Source: Parapristionchus giblindavisi (lineage: Eukaryota > Nematoda > Chromadorea > Rhabditida > Diplogasteridae). Taken from it: a stretch of DNA of 64,000 bases. The position numbers were made by a program, and so were the translations under genes. This document shows positions 25,611 through 37,296 of the stretch, in pieces (within the stretch, counting starts at the first letter, position 1; each line of letters begins with the position of its first letter). The notes beneath the pieces are model-generated. The model was not told where the DNA came from. It was given only the letters and a program-made list of their open reading frames with translations, and searched no databases. The DNA lies in the NCBI GenBank assembly GCA_943737045.1, contig CALSFV010000044.1, positions 186,001-250,000 on the forward strand. Reading direction: 5' to 3'.

Positions 25611-25624
25611 CGGCTTGGCCCCCA
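25611..25624 (-). promoter_or_regulatory. Primer-binding site
   Basis: Directly after the 5' LTR the element reads TGGGGGCCAAGCCG. A TGG start next to the LTR is the usual complement of the CCA 3' end of the priming tRNA. The tRNA is not identified. Confidence 0.65.
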
Positions 25625-26213
25625 TGCACAAGTAACGCGCCTGCAGATCCTACTCTACTAGAGTGCGCACTTGATAGTTTGACGTAGTCCTCACAAAGTG
25701 GACTTACGGTCACCACAAAGAGACGAATTGCACTCACAAAGTGTGCTTATGATCACAAAGATTCGAGCGCTGCCCTCACAAAGTGGGCATGCGTGTAGCA
25801 GAAGAAGAAGAAGATGACACTCACAAAGTGTGTCAGAAGTAGACTATCAATTGACGACGGACACAATGACAAATAGGACGGAGAGACAGACAGAAAGATC
25901 GGAATAATCAAAGAACCAAATGAGGTTTTGTACCTCCCTGTGATGCGGACAACAAGAAAGATGATTTGGATAAACGAATAAGGTTTATCTACAACTTTGA
26001 CAATAAACACGAAATAACGACAAAACTAAAATTGACGAGCAAAGAATCAACGAACACAAACAAAAAATGATGCAATCTTCTAGGGGTCAAATAAAAGGTT
26101 CCGAGAGTATGGTTTACGCCCGTAGCGTTATAGAGAGTGAAGCAAAGGGACGGAAACGAAGAGAAACTATTGGAACGAAAAAATAAATTATTACATATTA
26201 TGATATATCTACA
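25625..26213 (-). repeat. 5' LTR of the gypsy element
   Basis: 589 bp. In element orientation it begins TGTAGATATATCATAATATG and ends CTTGTGCA. It matches the 3' LTR almost exactly; the main difference is a few bases within the first 16 bp (TGTAGATAT- against TGTATATATATTG-). It should hold the promoter and polyadenylation signals. CACAAAGTG motifs recur within it. Confidence 0.93.
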
Positions 26214-26566
26214 TGATGACACGAGAGATCGTACACTGGTTTTCACCAAACTGGTGAGCAGGTTCTGATTGCTTCAGACCATTCAAACCTCACGGGCAAG
26301 GTATCAGGGAAGAGATATAACACACCTTTCGGTATTAAAAATAGTGTAAAAACAAAAATACAAGAAATATACATTTAAAAAAATCACAAGAAACAAGCAA
26401 AAGTGATGAAAAAAGTTGCTACTTTTGAAATTCACAATATGCCTACGATATGAATATTAATATCTAATAAATGTATGCAGTATCGATGAATGACTATAGC
26501 AGCATGTGTAAGCACTTTTTAAACGGTGAAAAAATTGTTTAAAACAACGAAAATACGTAATTTCAG

Positions 26567-26764
26567 GTTATCAAAATGAGGCATGTGGTCATTTTGGGAT
26601 ACTGTAGCCTGGGATCCGTCTAAATTGAAAAACCGGCCCCATGCCTCGGTATACATTCTGAAACATGTTTGAACACACTATATAAAAATTTCAAGGTGAT
26701 CGGTTATCTATAAGAAAAGTTATGCTCAAAAATCCAAAATATGATATCCTTCTGGCCACCACTG
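26567..26764. repeat. Right terminal inverted repeat of the Tc1-like element
   Basis: Reverse complement of 15,462-15,655. It ends ...CCACCACTG followed by TA. Confidence 0.9.
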
Positions 26765-26765
26765 T

Positions 26766-26917
26766 AAAATTAATAAATTATATTATTATAAAAGGCGTAA
26801 TTGTTCATGTAGATCTCAATAAGAAAAATTTTCGCATGCTATTTATCGCGGACACATTGATGCATTTCCTCAATAAAACGTCACTGAGTTCAAATTCGCC
26901 ATTCCAGCCACAATATA
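26766..26917. other. Intron remnant duplicated from 14.87-14.97 kb
   Basis: The stretch near 26,860-26,915 (CACTGAGTTCAAATTCGCCATTCCAGCC) resembles 14,925-14,965 (CTCTGAGTTGAAATTCACCACTCAGGCC), i.e. the intron before the last exon of the membrane-protein remnant. Confidence 0.45.
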
Positions 26918-27461
26918 CAGTACAGCCCGATCTCCTTTTGTACACGAGTAACACTGCGGCGCGCAGAGGCGCTCATTTGCGCTCATCATTTATTTCTGCG
27001 GGTACTGAATACTTTTCAATTCTCAAAGTCTTAATCATGAGTTTCCGTTATGAAAAGCTGTTTTAATGACTAAAAAAACTGAAACAAAATTTCTATTAAT
27101 GAGAAAAAGCAATTAAAAGACAAATCACACTGGTCCGAAAACGATGGGTAATTATTTACTGGAAAGGTATACTGTAATATCACGAATCGATCGCACGATC
27201 GCCGTAAGACATTTTTCGAAATTTACAGTACCCATCATTTTCGGACTAGTGTGATTTGCCTTTTAATTGTTTTTTCTCATTAATAGAAATTTTGTTTCAG
27301 TTTTTTTAGTCATTAAAACAATTTTTCATAACGGAAACTCATGATTAAGACTTTGAGAATCGAAAAGTATTCAGTACCCGCAGAAATAAATGATGAGCGC
27401 AAATGAGCGCCTCTGCGCGCCGCAGTGTCACTCGTGTACAAAAGGAGATCGGGCTGTACTG
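26918..27461. mobile_element. Palindromic MITE, CAGTACAGC family 2
   Basis: 544 bp with TA on both sides. The left arm CAGTACAGCCCGATCTCCTT is repeated inverted at 27,442-27,461, and the arms match for over 220 bp (for example GAAACAAAATTTCTATTAATGAG near 27,085 and its complement near 27,282). The centre, near 27,190, holds CGATCGCACGATCG. Its ends share CAGTACAGC with the MITE at 3,205-3,706, but the bodies differ. Confidence 0.85.
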
Positions 27462-27474
27462 TATATCTGTCACG

Positions 27475-27540
27475 GACAGTTTTAAACTACGAATATGGAA
27501 TCGATTTTAATATTTTCAGTGTGGGTGGCGCCTTCATAAA
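27475..27540 (+). pseudogene. Second copy of the membrane-protein last exon
   Basis: After TTAATATTTTCAG (about 27,524) comes VGGAFIKNDEFLIFLFGLQ, matching VGGALIISH at the corresponding place in the 15.04-kb copy. The preceding CACGGACAGTTTTAAA matches GACCGGACAGTTTAAAA at 15,000. It is only a remnant; the upstream exons are separated from it by the transposon nest or missing. Confidence 0.4.
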
Positions 27541-27728
27541 AAATGATGAATTTTTGATATTTCTTTTTGGTTTGCAGCTCATTTCTTGGATTTATCATAA
27601 GCATTTTAGTATATTTGAATTTATAATTGATATAAACCGTGTATCGTGTATCTGTATACAAGATGTTATTTCATTTGTCCATTTCACTTCTTCGCTTTCG
27701 TTTCGTTCTGAGCGGTCATTCTCGGTTT

Positions 27729-27737
27729 CCAGAGAAA
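27729..27737 (+). promoter_or_regulatory. Probable splice acceptor upstream of the kinase start
   Basis: GGTTTCCAG lies shortly before the ATG at 27,747. An acceptor this close to a start codon with no obvious upstream exon suggests spliced-leader addition, common in nematodes. Confidence 0.35.
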
Positions 27738-27746
27738 TCTCTAACG

Positions 27747-30700
27747 ATGAATCTGGACAAACTTGCAGCAACGGTTAGCTTATTCTTTAGTCTGCTTTCA
27801 TACGATGTGTGACTATCTCTATCAAAGTACAATAAAGAGTGCACTACCAATTTTTGTTTATTGAATCTTGTAATATTTTAAGATCGCGTTGAATTCCAAG
27901 GGCGCATGGGTAAATAAAGAGCAAGAACTCCATAAAGATGTACAAACGCCTATCGCCACTACGCCTTCTAAACCAGTAAGAATAAAGCGATAATCTAGAT
28001 GATATTGCAAAATCAATCAATAATCGATATTTTCCAGAAGGTACGGTCTCATGCAAAGAAAAAGGAGAAATCAATCGATAAATCAATCGATAAAACATCG
28101 GCCGATAAGACTTTTGAAAAGACGGAGGAAGAAGCCATCAAGGATAAGAAGCCGAGACCGCGCAGGAAGACTTCGGACGACTCTGGAAAGTGTCTAGCAT
28201 TCAGACGGGGAGGGGATACACCAAGTATGTGAATATTTCAAATTGTATTTTGAATATGTTCTTGAGTAAATTCAATGTGAAGAAGCAGGGCACTGTTATT
28301 CCCAAGTACTGCATCTTTTTTACGATAACCCTGTAAATCATTGATTTACTTATCTGAACTTCTTTAAATTACTTAAACAATTCAGTTTATAAGTCGCCCA
28401 AGGCCGTCAGGAAGAGCAAATCGAAACCAAAATCGAAAGGTCAATATTCAAATTGTATTATACAGTAATCTTAGTTCTTGGAACTTTTTCTCTGTTCAGG
28501 AGGTAAGAAGGGATGCACTAAAACTGTGACACATGACTCGATCGATGACGAAAGGCGCACAGTGCACACTCTTGATTCACTCCAAACCACTGAGAATACT
28601 GATAAAAAGGTATGATCAAATCTATGACTAATCGAGTATTGCTAAACACAAAGACAACTTATTTAAACTTATTTAAACGTGTTTCAACGTGTTAAAGTTT
28701 ACTTCAATTATACGATAAATACAATGCCAGTTAGGGAGCTCCTTCGTTAGAGCTTCTTTGATTTGCTCGCTCCGTAAAGTCGCCAGATCATCGTCGTTTG
28801 AACTGTTAAAAAACTGAAATTTAGACGTTTTTTTTATTTATCATGTGTTCGAATACTTTTAAATTTAGTTGATAAGTTTATCAATAAATAAAATTAAGGA
28901 TAACAACGACGGATCAAGTCTGCATTTAGAAATCGAAGAGGAAGAAGAGACCAAATCGGAGAAACTCGCGCGACTGCGGAAATATGTAACGGTAAGCAAA
29001 GCCAACTTTTGTATTTTTATTTCATCATTTAATCATTTAAAAAAATTACATATGTAAAATACCGAATAGTCAATAGATTTGTTTTCAGTTCACCAAGGGC
29101 AAAAAGTTTCAGCACTGGCGAGTGGTCAGTGATTTGGGCCAGGGAGGCTTTGGCAAGGTGAGAACACAGTTGAGCGCTTATCAATAGAAAATCATAAACG
29201 AAATCTGTGCGTGACAATTGCAATATGAGGTAATCGTATAAGTACCAGACTTTGCAAAGAACTGTGGTGCGGCATACCACTGCTTCAGATCTCTTAAAAC
29301 TGGAAAACAAAGAAGACGATGAAAACGGTCGATGTGATTGCACAGATGAGATAGTGTGCTATAAATAGTCCTAGTTCAGTTGATGTATTGTGCTATTAAT
29401 AGCCATCCCACTCGCGAAAAAAGTGGAATTATGCTACAACCTGATATATTTTAGTTAGTAACAGTTGAAGTAAAATGATTTGTATGTCCATCAATAGGAA
29501 CATTTACCGTTGAAATAATTATTAGATTAATTGCAGGTGTATTTAGTCGAGAAAGAGAACGACTCAAATGTAAAAGCGGCCTTGAAAGCAGAACCGAAAG
29601 AGATCGAGGGAGGAAGCTCTATTAAATATGAGGTAGATCAAGAAATCCTTGATTATCGATTGATTTTCCCCGTTCAGCATCAGATCTTACGGACAGTGAA
29701 CGGTAATGGGAATACTCCTCATCTGCCGCAGGTTCGTGTTTCTGTTTGCCCTCAATACACCTTACATCATTTTCATTCTTATCATCGTTATTATGACATT
29801 CCATATTTTTTATATTTTTTATATTTTTATTTTTTTTAAATTAAATCTTTTCGTTATAGCGATTGTTGAAGATTGGCGATTGTCATTACTCTTTTCAGAC
29901 TATATGTGCGGGCAAGCACACTCATTTCTCCTACATTGTCATGTCGTTGCTGGGCGAGAATCTGCGGACGCTAAGGGTCGGTGACCGGGAAATCGTAACT
30001 GTAAACCAAGAGCCGGCTTTCAGATCCGGCTAGGCCAAACGACTCCGGACAAGAAACAAAACTTCTCGATCGGTACCTGGGTGAGGATAGGCATCCAAGC
30101 GTTGTATGCTCTCAAGATCCTACACGATTTCGGTTACGTTCATCGGTATACGGTATATGCTACGCGAAATGGATCATGAACTGACTTTATTACAGAGATG
30201 TCAAACCGAGCAATTTTGCTATAGGGAATCAGGATGATCACGAGTGCGCGAGACTCGTTTATGTGTTGGACTTTGGTCTATCAAGGAGCTATGCTTTCAA
30301 AGTAGCAACGATTAAAGATCAAAGATCAAAGATCAAAAATTAAAGATAAAACTTCAGTTAAACGGACGTTGGATTCCCCGTATCGCACGACCCAAAGTGC
30401 CATTCCGAGGTACGCCCAAGTACTGCTCACCTTCTGCACACGATCTCGTTGAACAGGTTAGCCTGTTTAATCGTTGATCTTTGACCTTTAATCTTTGATC
30501 TTTAGGGTAGACGAGATGATCTCTGGTCGTTAATATACATACTCATAGAATTCCACTGCAGTCTGCCGTGGCAGGTTAATTTTTGATCTTTGATCTTTTG
30601 TGATCTTAGATATCCAATTTTCAGCATCACCACGAGAAAAAGGAAATCGCGAAGATCAAATGTTATTATCATGACAATTTTTTGATGCAAAACATGCCTC

Positions 30701-31367
30701 GTAAGTAGATATTTTAAACAAAACTGACTAATTTGTTATTGATCTCCCTATTAGCTTACAAGTTTTCTCTCATGTTTGCTATACAGTTTTCAAACATATA
30801 TTATATGATATTTTGGGTTCCAACCGCTTAAATCATATAATTGTTTCTTTTGATCTTTGATTTTTTTTTCAAACTCTGATCTTTGGTCCTTGAGATGAAA
30901 CACGGAATCTCATCGCTGATCTCCGCAAAGTCGACTATTACGATCGTCCCGATTACTACTCAATGTACCTGGTGTTTGCTTCGATTTTGAAGAGATGCAA
31001 TGTGAACTTTGACGATGCTTATGATTGGGAGAAGAACAAGAAGATCGTAAGTCTTAGGACTTAAGACTTAGGACAATGTTTGACTTAAGCTGCTAAGGTA
31101 GAGACTTAACAGGTACGACCATCGAAAGATCCAGCGTGGTATCACCCTGAAGCCTTCTTCAAATCCGATCCTATCGGGAACCTTAGAGACTTCATGGTAA
31201 GGAACTGGTCTTAATCTGACTTAGGTCTTAGTGAAGTTAAGTACGCTGAGTTAGCCTTTTTAGCTACATAGATGTACCCAAAACTTACTTTAGAATTACA
31301 GAAGGAAGCTCCTGCACTAATGAAGAAGGCTAGCAAAAGAAGAGCCAAGTGTGAAAAAGTAAAGTGA
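27747..31367 (+). CDS. CK1/tau-tubulin kinase-like protein kinase, 17 exons
   Basis: Exons: 27747-27773, 28038-28224, 28386-28439, 28500-28609, 28869-28991, 29089-29157, 29537-29632, 29678-29731, 29860-29976, 30024-30145, 30196-30301, 30358-30456, 30506-30574, 30625-30700, 30895-31046, 31113-31196, 31302-31367. They join in frame to 536 aa. The first ~165 residues are a Lys/Ser-rich tail of low complexity. The kinase domain follows: glycine loop LGQGGFGKVY (184-193), ATP-binding Lys in AALKAE (207), catalytic HRDVKPSNFAIG (319-330) and DFG (345-347). There is RGTPKYCSPSAH in place of the APE motif, then RRDDLWSLIY. The missing APE and the HRDVKPSNF wording place it in the CK1 superfamily, TTBK-like/worm-expanded branch. 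All catalytic residues are present, so it is probably an active Ser/Thr kinase. A TTTCCAG lies 17 bp before the ATG, fitting cis- or trans-splicing. Substrate unknown; many worm members act in the germline, but this is not shown here. Confidence 0.85.
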
Positions 31368-32290
31368 TGCTTGGTCAAGAAAATCGAAATCACTCATTTT
31401 CGACCTACTCATTCTATGAATAAACGCTATCTGAATAATACATTATTTCATCACTTTTCAAAAAAGAATTGCATTTAATTTAATTTAGTTTATTTTTTTT
31501 TCATATATCCAAATTGTGACGACAATTTGAAAGAAAATGTAAATTGATAACCGGAAAAGATGGAATGCATTTCAAAGGAAATTAGTGATTTCCCTTTTGA
31601 GTAAAAAACAATTAAAAAATCGTGTCTGATTATGGATTGCCGACCTCACCCTTTTTAACTATACTAAAAATCATCTAATCCTGAAACTGATAACAGTTTC
31701 GATAAGGTCATTGGTGAGACCATGAGCATCGTCTTGCATTATCATGCACTTGATAAGAACCATGAAAAGCCTCTGAAAAGCCGAACTTTAAAGTCACACC
31801 CCATATAATTTGAAACTCGCCGTTCTGGCAACACTCTCTTGCTTTCCTTGTCTGCAAGAGAGTGTGGCCAGAGCGGAGAGGGTGTAACTTTAAAAGCGCG
31901 AATTGTGGTATATTTATGTACTGACGAGGAAAGTAAAGTACAGACGTAATTTGAGGACTTTACCATTGTGTGCTTCCTTTAAAATGATTACTGTCATATT
32001 TAGCTTGATCTTATCATCTTGGACTCTTATCAGGGTATGACCATCATTATCAGAGTCATCAGACAGATGCGTAATAGGGGCTAACTTTTACTTCCGGGTT
32101 CGTGTCAATAATCGTCCTCTGAGACCATATTCTTATTGTTTATCTCGTCTACGATCTTTATAGGCGACCTTTCGTTGTATATACCGTCGTGTTTTGGTAA
32201 CTTTCACAGTGCTTTGGCTTCCCATATGGAAATACTTTGAAAATCATTTCACAGTTCGTGCTCTTTTTTTCACTTTCGATTCGCAGAGAT
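31368..32290. other. Intergenic between kinase and small-protein gene
   Basis: AATAAA at about 31,418 could serve the kinase transcript. A family H hairpin repeat lies at 31,786-31,896. The sequence TTCGATTCGCAG just before 32,287 is the likely acceptor for the next gene. Confidence 0.5.
31786..31896. repeat. Short hairpin repeat, family H, copy 3
   Basis: Fully palindromic copy: CTTTAAAGTCACACCC at left, GGGTGTAACTTTAAAAG at right, with GTTCTGGCAACACTCTCTTG and its complement around a CTTTCCTTGTCTG loop. It is the clearest guide to the full length of the family (about 110 bp). Confidence 0.65.
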
Positions 32291-34294
32291 ATGACGGAGA
32301 ACTCGCCGGTGGATTTTCGTGTATCTCAAGAGAAAATCGATTTGATGCAGCACGTACAAAACGCCATGATAGATCTATTGTTTGTGCAATCGAGAACATC
32401 TCCAGGAAGAGTTGGTTTATATTTTTCAATATTTAATTTATTATTAAATGATTATGATTAATTTGAATCACTCTAGCTATGTACATTAGCTATATACGCC
32501 TATCATAGAACATTAACACACGATATATACGGCTAGGCCCTTCTCACTATCCGGCCAATCCGGTTGAAATTTTGCATATAGCTAGGTTACGCTATTGAAA
32601 AAATTTAAAAAAAAAAGTTTGTTCATTCAAACTTCAACCTTTCAATCGATTTTTAGACTCACACACCTGCAATTTATTGAACTTCAGATATTTTCCCATA
32701 CCGTAACCTACCTTTATGAAAAATTTGAATCGGATTGGCTTCCGCGAGCTGAGATTCTTTTTTAGACGTAGCCGCCTAAACGCCATAAGGCATATTATTA
32801 CGTATTTATTTTAAAAAAATACATTTAAAGTGCATGCTTACTTATTTTTTTATATCTATTAATAATATTAATTTAATTCCCTTGTTAGAACGTACAAGTT
32901 GTCGCTTTCAATGATCGACTACGAGAAATGGTAGATCGTCTGGAGCAGTTCAGGCGGATATCAACTTTCACGCAGGAAGAGGTCAGCGATCTACATACCG
33001 TCAAAACGAAAAAAAGTGAAACATTTGTCAAATAATTTGACAAAATTTGACAAAAGTTCACAAGGTTCCCATTTTTAGCATTTTTCATGATCTTTATGAA
33101 GTATTATCTCATTTTTTTTGTAGATGTGTTTGCCAAATCCAGATAAGCACGACAAAAGTGATAAAAATAATCAGGAGCGGTGTGGAGCAGAATTGGTATA
33201 CTGTAGCATACTGTAGAATCTTACTGTAAAATTGCTTCCATTGCTCTTTTTTCGTCTAATCATGGATATATCTAGCATTACCTGACTTCCTATAGCGAAT
33301 GTGCACTTTTTGGATCATTTCATAGATCAGGCTGCAAAACGGGTAAACTGTAGAAAATCATACCGTATACCAGTTTCACAAAACAGCGTTCACAGTGATT
33401 CATTTAAATTTTTTTCTTCATAGGTCAATTTGGTAAGCCCAGTGATGCTCAAATACCCTATTGTCTATTAAAAAACTAGTAACCGCGTTTAGATATCATG
33501 ATTCAAAATTTTCAAAATCTTGTGAACTTTTGTCAAATTTTGTCAAATTATTTGACAAATGTTTCACTTTTTTTCGTTTTGACGGTATTCCCGTTATATG
33601 CACATTTAACACTTTTTGTGTTATTTTTATCGAAAAAAAGTGTTAAATATAACACTTCGCAGGTTTAATTCTCTATGGGCTGCACTTTTTGCTCTGCGTG
33701 TGAGTCATCTCCATATCTTTGACATATTAGTAATCGTATTTTACCATTCTTTCGACTACTAAACCAACTACCAACTCAATTCTTTACCTCTTAACTCTTA
33801 ACTCTTTACTCTTACTCTTTAACTCTTTGATCTTTAACTCATTACCAACTCTTTCGATAATATTGTATCACATCCAAACCCAACAATGTTTTGTACGTAG
33901 GCTGAATATAATATTTCTTCATATTTGATATCATTTTACTCTTTATATGTACAAATGAACAATGGTAGCACGATGAATACAAGAACGTACCATTTTACTG
34001 AAAGAAAAGCAATCAACACCAAACTCACTATCACACAAGAAGAAATACACATAATGATGAATTTCAATGAAATGAATTCGGGAGTGCCGCAGCTGCAGCC
34101 AAAAGCTGGTCGTGTTTCCATAAGTTAGCCGCACCCTGGTTTTGTCCCATAAGTGATCTCACTGTAAGAAATGATCAAATATTAGTAATCCCGATTCCGG
34201 TATCGAGATAGCGATGCAAGAATACTTTCATATTACTTTACAGGAAGAATTTATTTTGCGAGCGAGGCAACTGATCAATCAATGTCGACAGTGA
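32291..34294 (+). CDS. Small helical protein, 3 exons, 87 aa, unknown function
   Basis: Exons 32291-32410, 32889-32981 and 34244-34294 all join in phase 0. The start ATG follows a TTCGATTCGCAG acceptor. The protein begins MTENSPVDFRVSQEKIDLM, is rich in Leu, Arg, Glu and Gln, and ends RARQLINQCRQ. Spacing of hydrophobic residues in MVDRLEQFRRI suggests amphipathic or coiled-coil helices and a role in a protein complex. No signal peptide or membrane segment. The size and helical nature would fit a small subunit of a complex such as Mediator, but I cannot assign one. The first intron has a GTTGGT donor, which is weaker than usual. The second intron (32,982-34,243) contains a palindromic MITE. 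Confidence 0.6.
32998..33585. mobile_element. Palindromic MITE, CCGTCAAAACG family, copy 1
   Basis: 588 bp with TA on each side. The ends are CCGTCAAAACGAAAAAAAG and the complement. The arms share TTTGTCAAATAATTTGACAAA-type sequences. It sits in the second intron of the small-protein gene. A near-identical element is at 49,478-50,071. Confidence 0.85.
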
Positions 34295-35435
34295 ACTCTT
34301 GTTTCGGAAATCATACGGATATTTCTCATTGTTCTATATTTATTTCGGGTTTTTCGTTTATTGTTTCTGTTCCGGATTTGAATTTTCGCGTTAAATTCTG
34401 CGTATAATATTCAAATTTTGAATTTGTTGTAAGGATTTTTGTATTTTTTGTTGAATTTTTGATTTAGTCAAAATTTTGGAAAAAAAACTACTCCGAGTGA
34501 CACATAAATTTTTCTTTCTATGACGTTTACCAGCATTCCGACTCACTAAGTGATCGATACTATAAATATAATTAATGTAAGTATTCACCCAACACGTGCT
34601 TTAATTCACATTTTACATACACTTATGGATCAAACTGCACGGATGAAATTTGTCCGAGTGGCGTTTTTGGCGAACGAATTGATCGTATTCAAATGCTTTT
34701 GGAGTCGAACTCCGATGTTCCATCATTATTGTAATAACAAAAATAATTTTACGAAAAAAAGTGTCTGAAATCAGGAGATCATCGACTATGATTAGGGCGA
34801 AAGTGCTCCTAAACGGGGATTCATTTCCTTTTCTTTATCAGCATTATGATATCGCCCCACACTTTGGACACTTCCTCATATTAAACTTTGTCACAAACTA
34901 CATACGTTTCTATTATTAGAATCACATTCTGACTAAGTTGCCAATCAATCAATTTATCAGTTCATGTTTGATTTTTTGAGAAATGTATCCCCTTTGATAA
35001 AGGCTATTATAGCGCGAATGATATTAATTGTACAAATCTTTCGTTTGTTATAGTACATAAACGACTCATTCACAAGTATTTAATTGATATTTGCATATAG
35101 TTTTTTTTTTCTAAAAAATAGCTCATGTCTTTACAAACACAAATGCAATAGTTCTACTGAAATGTATCTCATGAGATTTTCCTGAACAAAACTTGTACAT
35201 ATTTTATCAATGGTCTAGACAACATTGATCAGTCTTATCAGATATAAAGTACATAATAAGAATTAGAATGACATTTGTGATCGAGGACATTTCTTGTCAC
35301 GTGCGCTCTACTAATATTAATTTCAATGCAATCTTTATTTCTTCGGACTCAACAATGTATACAATAGCCATCAGTTGTAGAGTGACAAACAATATATCTT
35401 ACTATGGGGTGGGCTTAATATTTTTTGAATGAGAT
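34295..35435. other. Intergenic, no gene seen
   Basis: AT-rich sequence with no exon I can support. The open frame near 34,391-34,588 is Lys/Ile/Asn-rich and lacks splice context. Confidence 0.4.
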
Positions 35436-35445
35436 TTGACGCCAG

Positions 35446-36004
35446 ATCTCGGAGGAAGGATCTCCATTCCCCTTGACCATTCTGACGAAATCGAGCATCG
35501 GATCAAGCTTGGATGGTACGCATGGACCAAGTTATCACATCTGCTTTCGTCACGTTTTCTACCGATGAAAACAAAGAGAAGGTTATTTGAGAGTTGCATC
35601 ACTTCCACCGTACTTTACGGATGTGAGGTGTGGGCGTTGCGATCGAGTGATAAGGAGAGATTGAGTGCCACCCAGAGGAAGATGGAGCGGAAGATGATAG
35701 GAGTTACGTTGCGAGATCGCTGGAGAAATGAACGTGTAAGGGAGACCACCAAGCTACGAGATTGGATACAGGAAAGCTTAAAACGAAAAGCTCAATGAGC
35801 CCTCAAGATCCGGAATATGAAGTTGGAACAGTGGGAGTCGTGCTACTACGGTGTGGACGCCGTACAACAGGAACCGCCCTTGTGGAAAACCTCGCGTACG
35901 CTGGAGAGACGATCTGACTCGAGCTATTGGAAGACACTGGTGGAATGCAACCTATGATGAGCATATATTGCCTGATTTGATAAATTGATTGATTGATTGA
36001 TTGA
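35446..36004 (+). mobile_element. RTE-like LINE 3' end, copy 1
   Basis: 5'-truncated fragment flanked by the 10-bp duplication TTGACGCCAG (35,436-35,445 and 36,005-36,014), with a 3' tail of GATT repeats. It encodes the end of a LINE polyprotein: KRRLFESCITSTVLYGCEVW, then ERLSATQRKMERKMIGV, then DRWRNERVRE. This is the pattern after the reverse transcriptase in RTE-type elements. A stop at 35,798 and frameshifts beyond it make it dead. Confidence 0.8.
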
Positions 36005-36014
36005 TTGACGCCAG

Positions 36015-37296
36015 CGGTAAAGTGTTTGTGTGGGGGGGGGGGCAGGGATAGGTCATATATTTTGACCGTTGTTCCTTCCTAATCACATGCCCATATTTTG
36101 ATGATTCATAATGATTACTCAGTTATGATACATGAGGAAGTGTAGTCAAAGTGGAGGCCCAAAATATGAGGATTAAAGCGTTTTTCAATATAAACACCGA
36201 TAAGCATCAGGTCGCCCTTGTGGTCCCCATAATCTGATTGGGTATCAATTGTAGTATATGATCACGTGCTCATTATGACACCCTCGTGAGATAATTCCGA
36301 AATACTCTCATCCCTAATTGAGCATTATTTCAACATAATATACCTACATTTTTTTATGAAACTGACTTGTGGTGAAACAGTTGTAGTGTTATAACGTAAC
36401 GTCACTGTCTCCTTCTCTCAGTATCTATATACAATAACGTCATCGTCTCCTTCATGTTTAGACTACGATATCGTATAAAAGAACAACGATATCATCATTA
36501 TGTTGCACTGTATTCCTGTCGTTTCTAAAGATAAAGGTTGTGTTGCATCTGCTATACTGTCTCGGTGCACATAATATGCAGCGATAAGAATTGTGACGCT
36601 CTAATCATGCGAACCCCTAATCGGCTGACAAAATTGTTGTAATGCAAAAATGAATAAAATATGAATACGTTCTTGTTTTTTTTCTATCGTCGCATCCAAT
36701 GCAGCAATCGATTGATATATTTCGAACTGGTTTATCCAACCAAATAATCACGGAATAATACAAAATGTATACTGTACAAATTTGAAAATGTTAACAGCCG
36801 GGAAAGTATCAAGCAGTCTATAATCGGTTGAAATGAATGTGAATTATAATATATAATTTTAAGAATAATCCAAGCATAATCTAGTCGTCTTTGTATACTA
36901 TGTCAGCTTTGAATGCACAGAGAAAAATTGTTCTGGGAATACGATTTTAAGTAAATTCATTTTTGGAGATTCAAATATAAATACTTAAAACCGGGTTCTT
37001 GGTTAAGTTTTTCTGTGTGAGGAAAAAAATACTAAATAAACATAATAATGAATATATGGGAGTATTCCAACAAGTAATAATCTATGCCCAGTTTTTGTCG
37101 AAAAAAATAAACATAATATCGTCGAATGCGTACAGAAAGAGTGTGCAGAAAGAAAGAAAAGAGAGATTGAAGCTCGGGTTTCAAAGAATCAGTGTCAGTG
37201 AGTTTATATTAGCACGGAAAAGTTATCGAGTAGAGTATGAATATTGTAGGATTTGCACAGTGAATGACGAGTAAATATCCGTTTGTTAGTAGTCCT
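36015..37296. other. Downstream flank of the kinesin gene, no other gene seen
   Basis: Includes a run of G at 36,031-36,040 and AT-rich DNA. The kinesin 3' UTR probably lies in 36,900-37,296. No other exon is supported. Confidence 0.4.

Larger units (their letters stand above)
16470..26213 (-). mobile_element. Ty3/gypsy-type LTR retrotransposon (about 9.7 kb with nested LINE)
   Basis: Two near-identical LTRs (16,470-17,062 and 25,625-26,213) flank gag-pol on the minus strand. Each LTR starts TG and ends CA. The 4-bp sequence TGAT lies on both sides (16,466-16,469 and 26,214-26,217) as the target duplication. The order gag, protease, reverse transcriptase, RNase H, integrase is that of Ty3/gypsy elements, not Ty1/copia. 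A LINE interrupts pol (20,129-21,513), and a one-base slip breaks the integrase, so this copy cannot make the full product. The similar LTRs suggest a recent insertion. Confidence 0.92.
15462..26764 (-). mobile_element. Tc1-like DNA transposon split by a nested retrotransposon
   Basis: The ends are long inverted repeats of about 185-195 bp (15,462 to ~15,655 and ~26,567 to 26,764) starting CAGTGGTGGCCAGAAGGATA, very close to the known C. elegans Tc1 end. TA lies on each side (15,460-15,461 and 26,765-26,766), the target duplication expected of Tc1/mariner. The interior keeps part of a Tc1 transposase at about 15,890-16,469. The other half is interrupted or lost: the gypsy element inserted at TGAT (16,466-16,469). 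Without its cargo the element would be about 1.55 kb, close to Tc1 size. Confidence 0.85.

Noticed and set aside
24807..25661. 284-codon plus-strand frame
   Set aside because: It is the antisense shadow of the gag reading frame.
33461..33646. Short open frames inside the 32,998-33,585 element that recur at 49.5 kb
   Set aside because: Explained by the two copies of a palindromic MITE.
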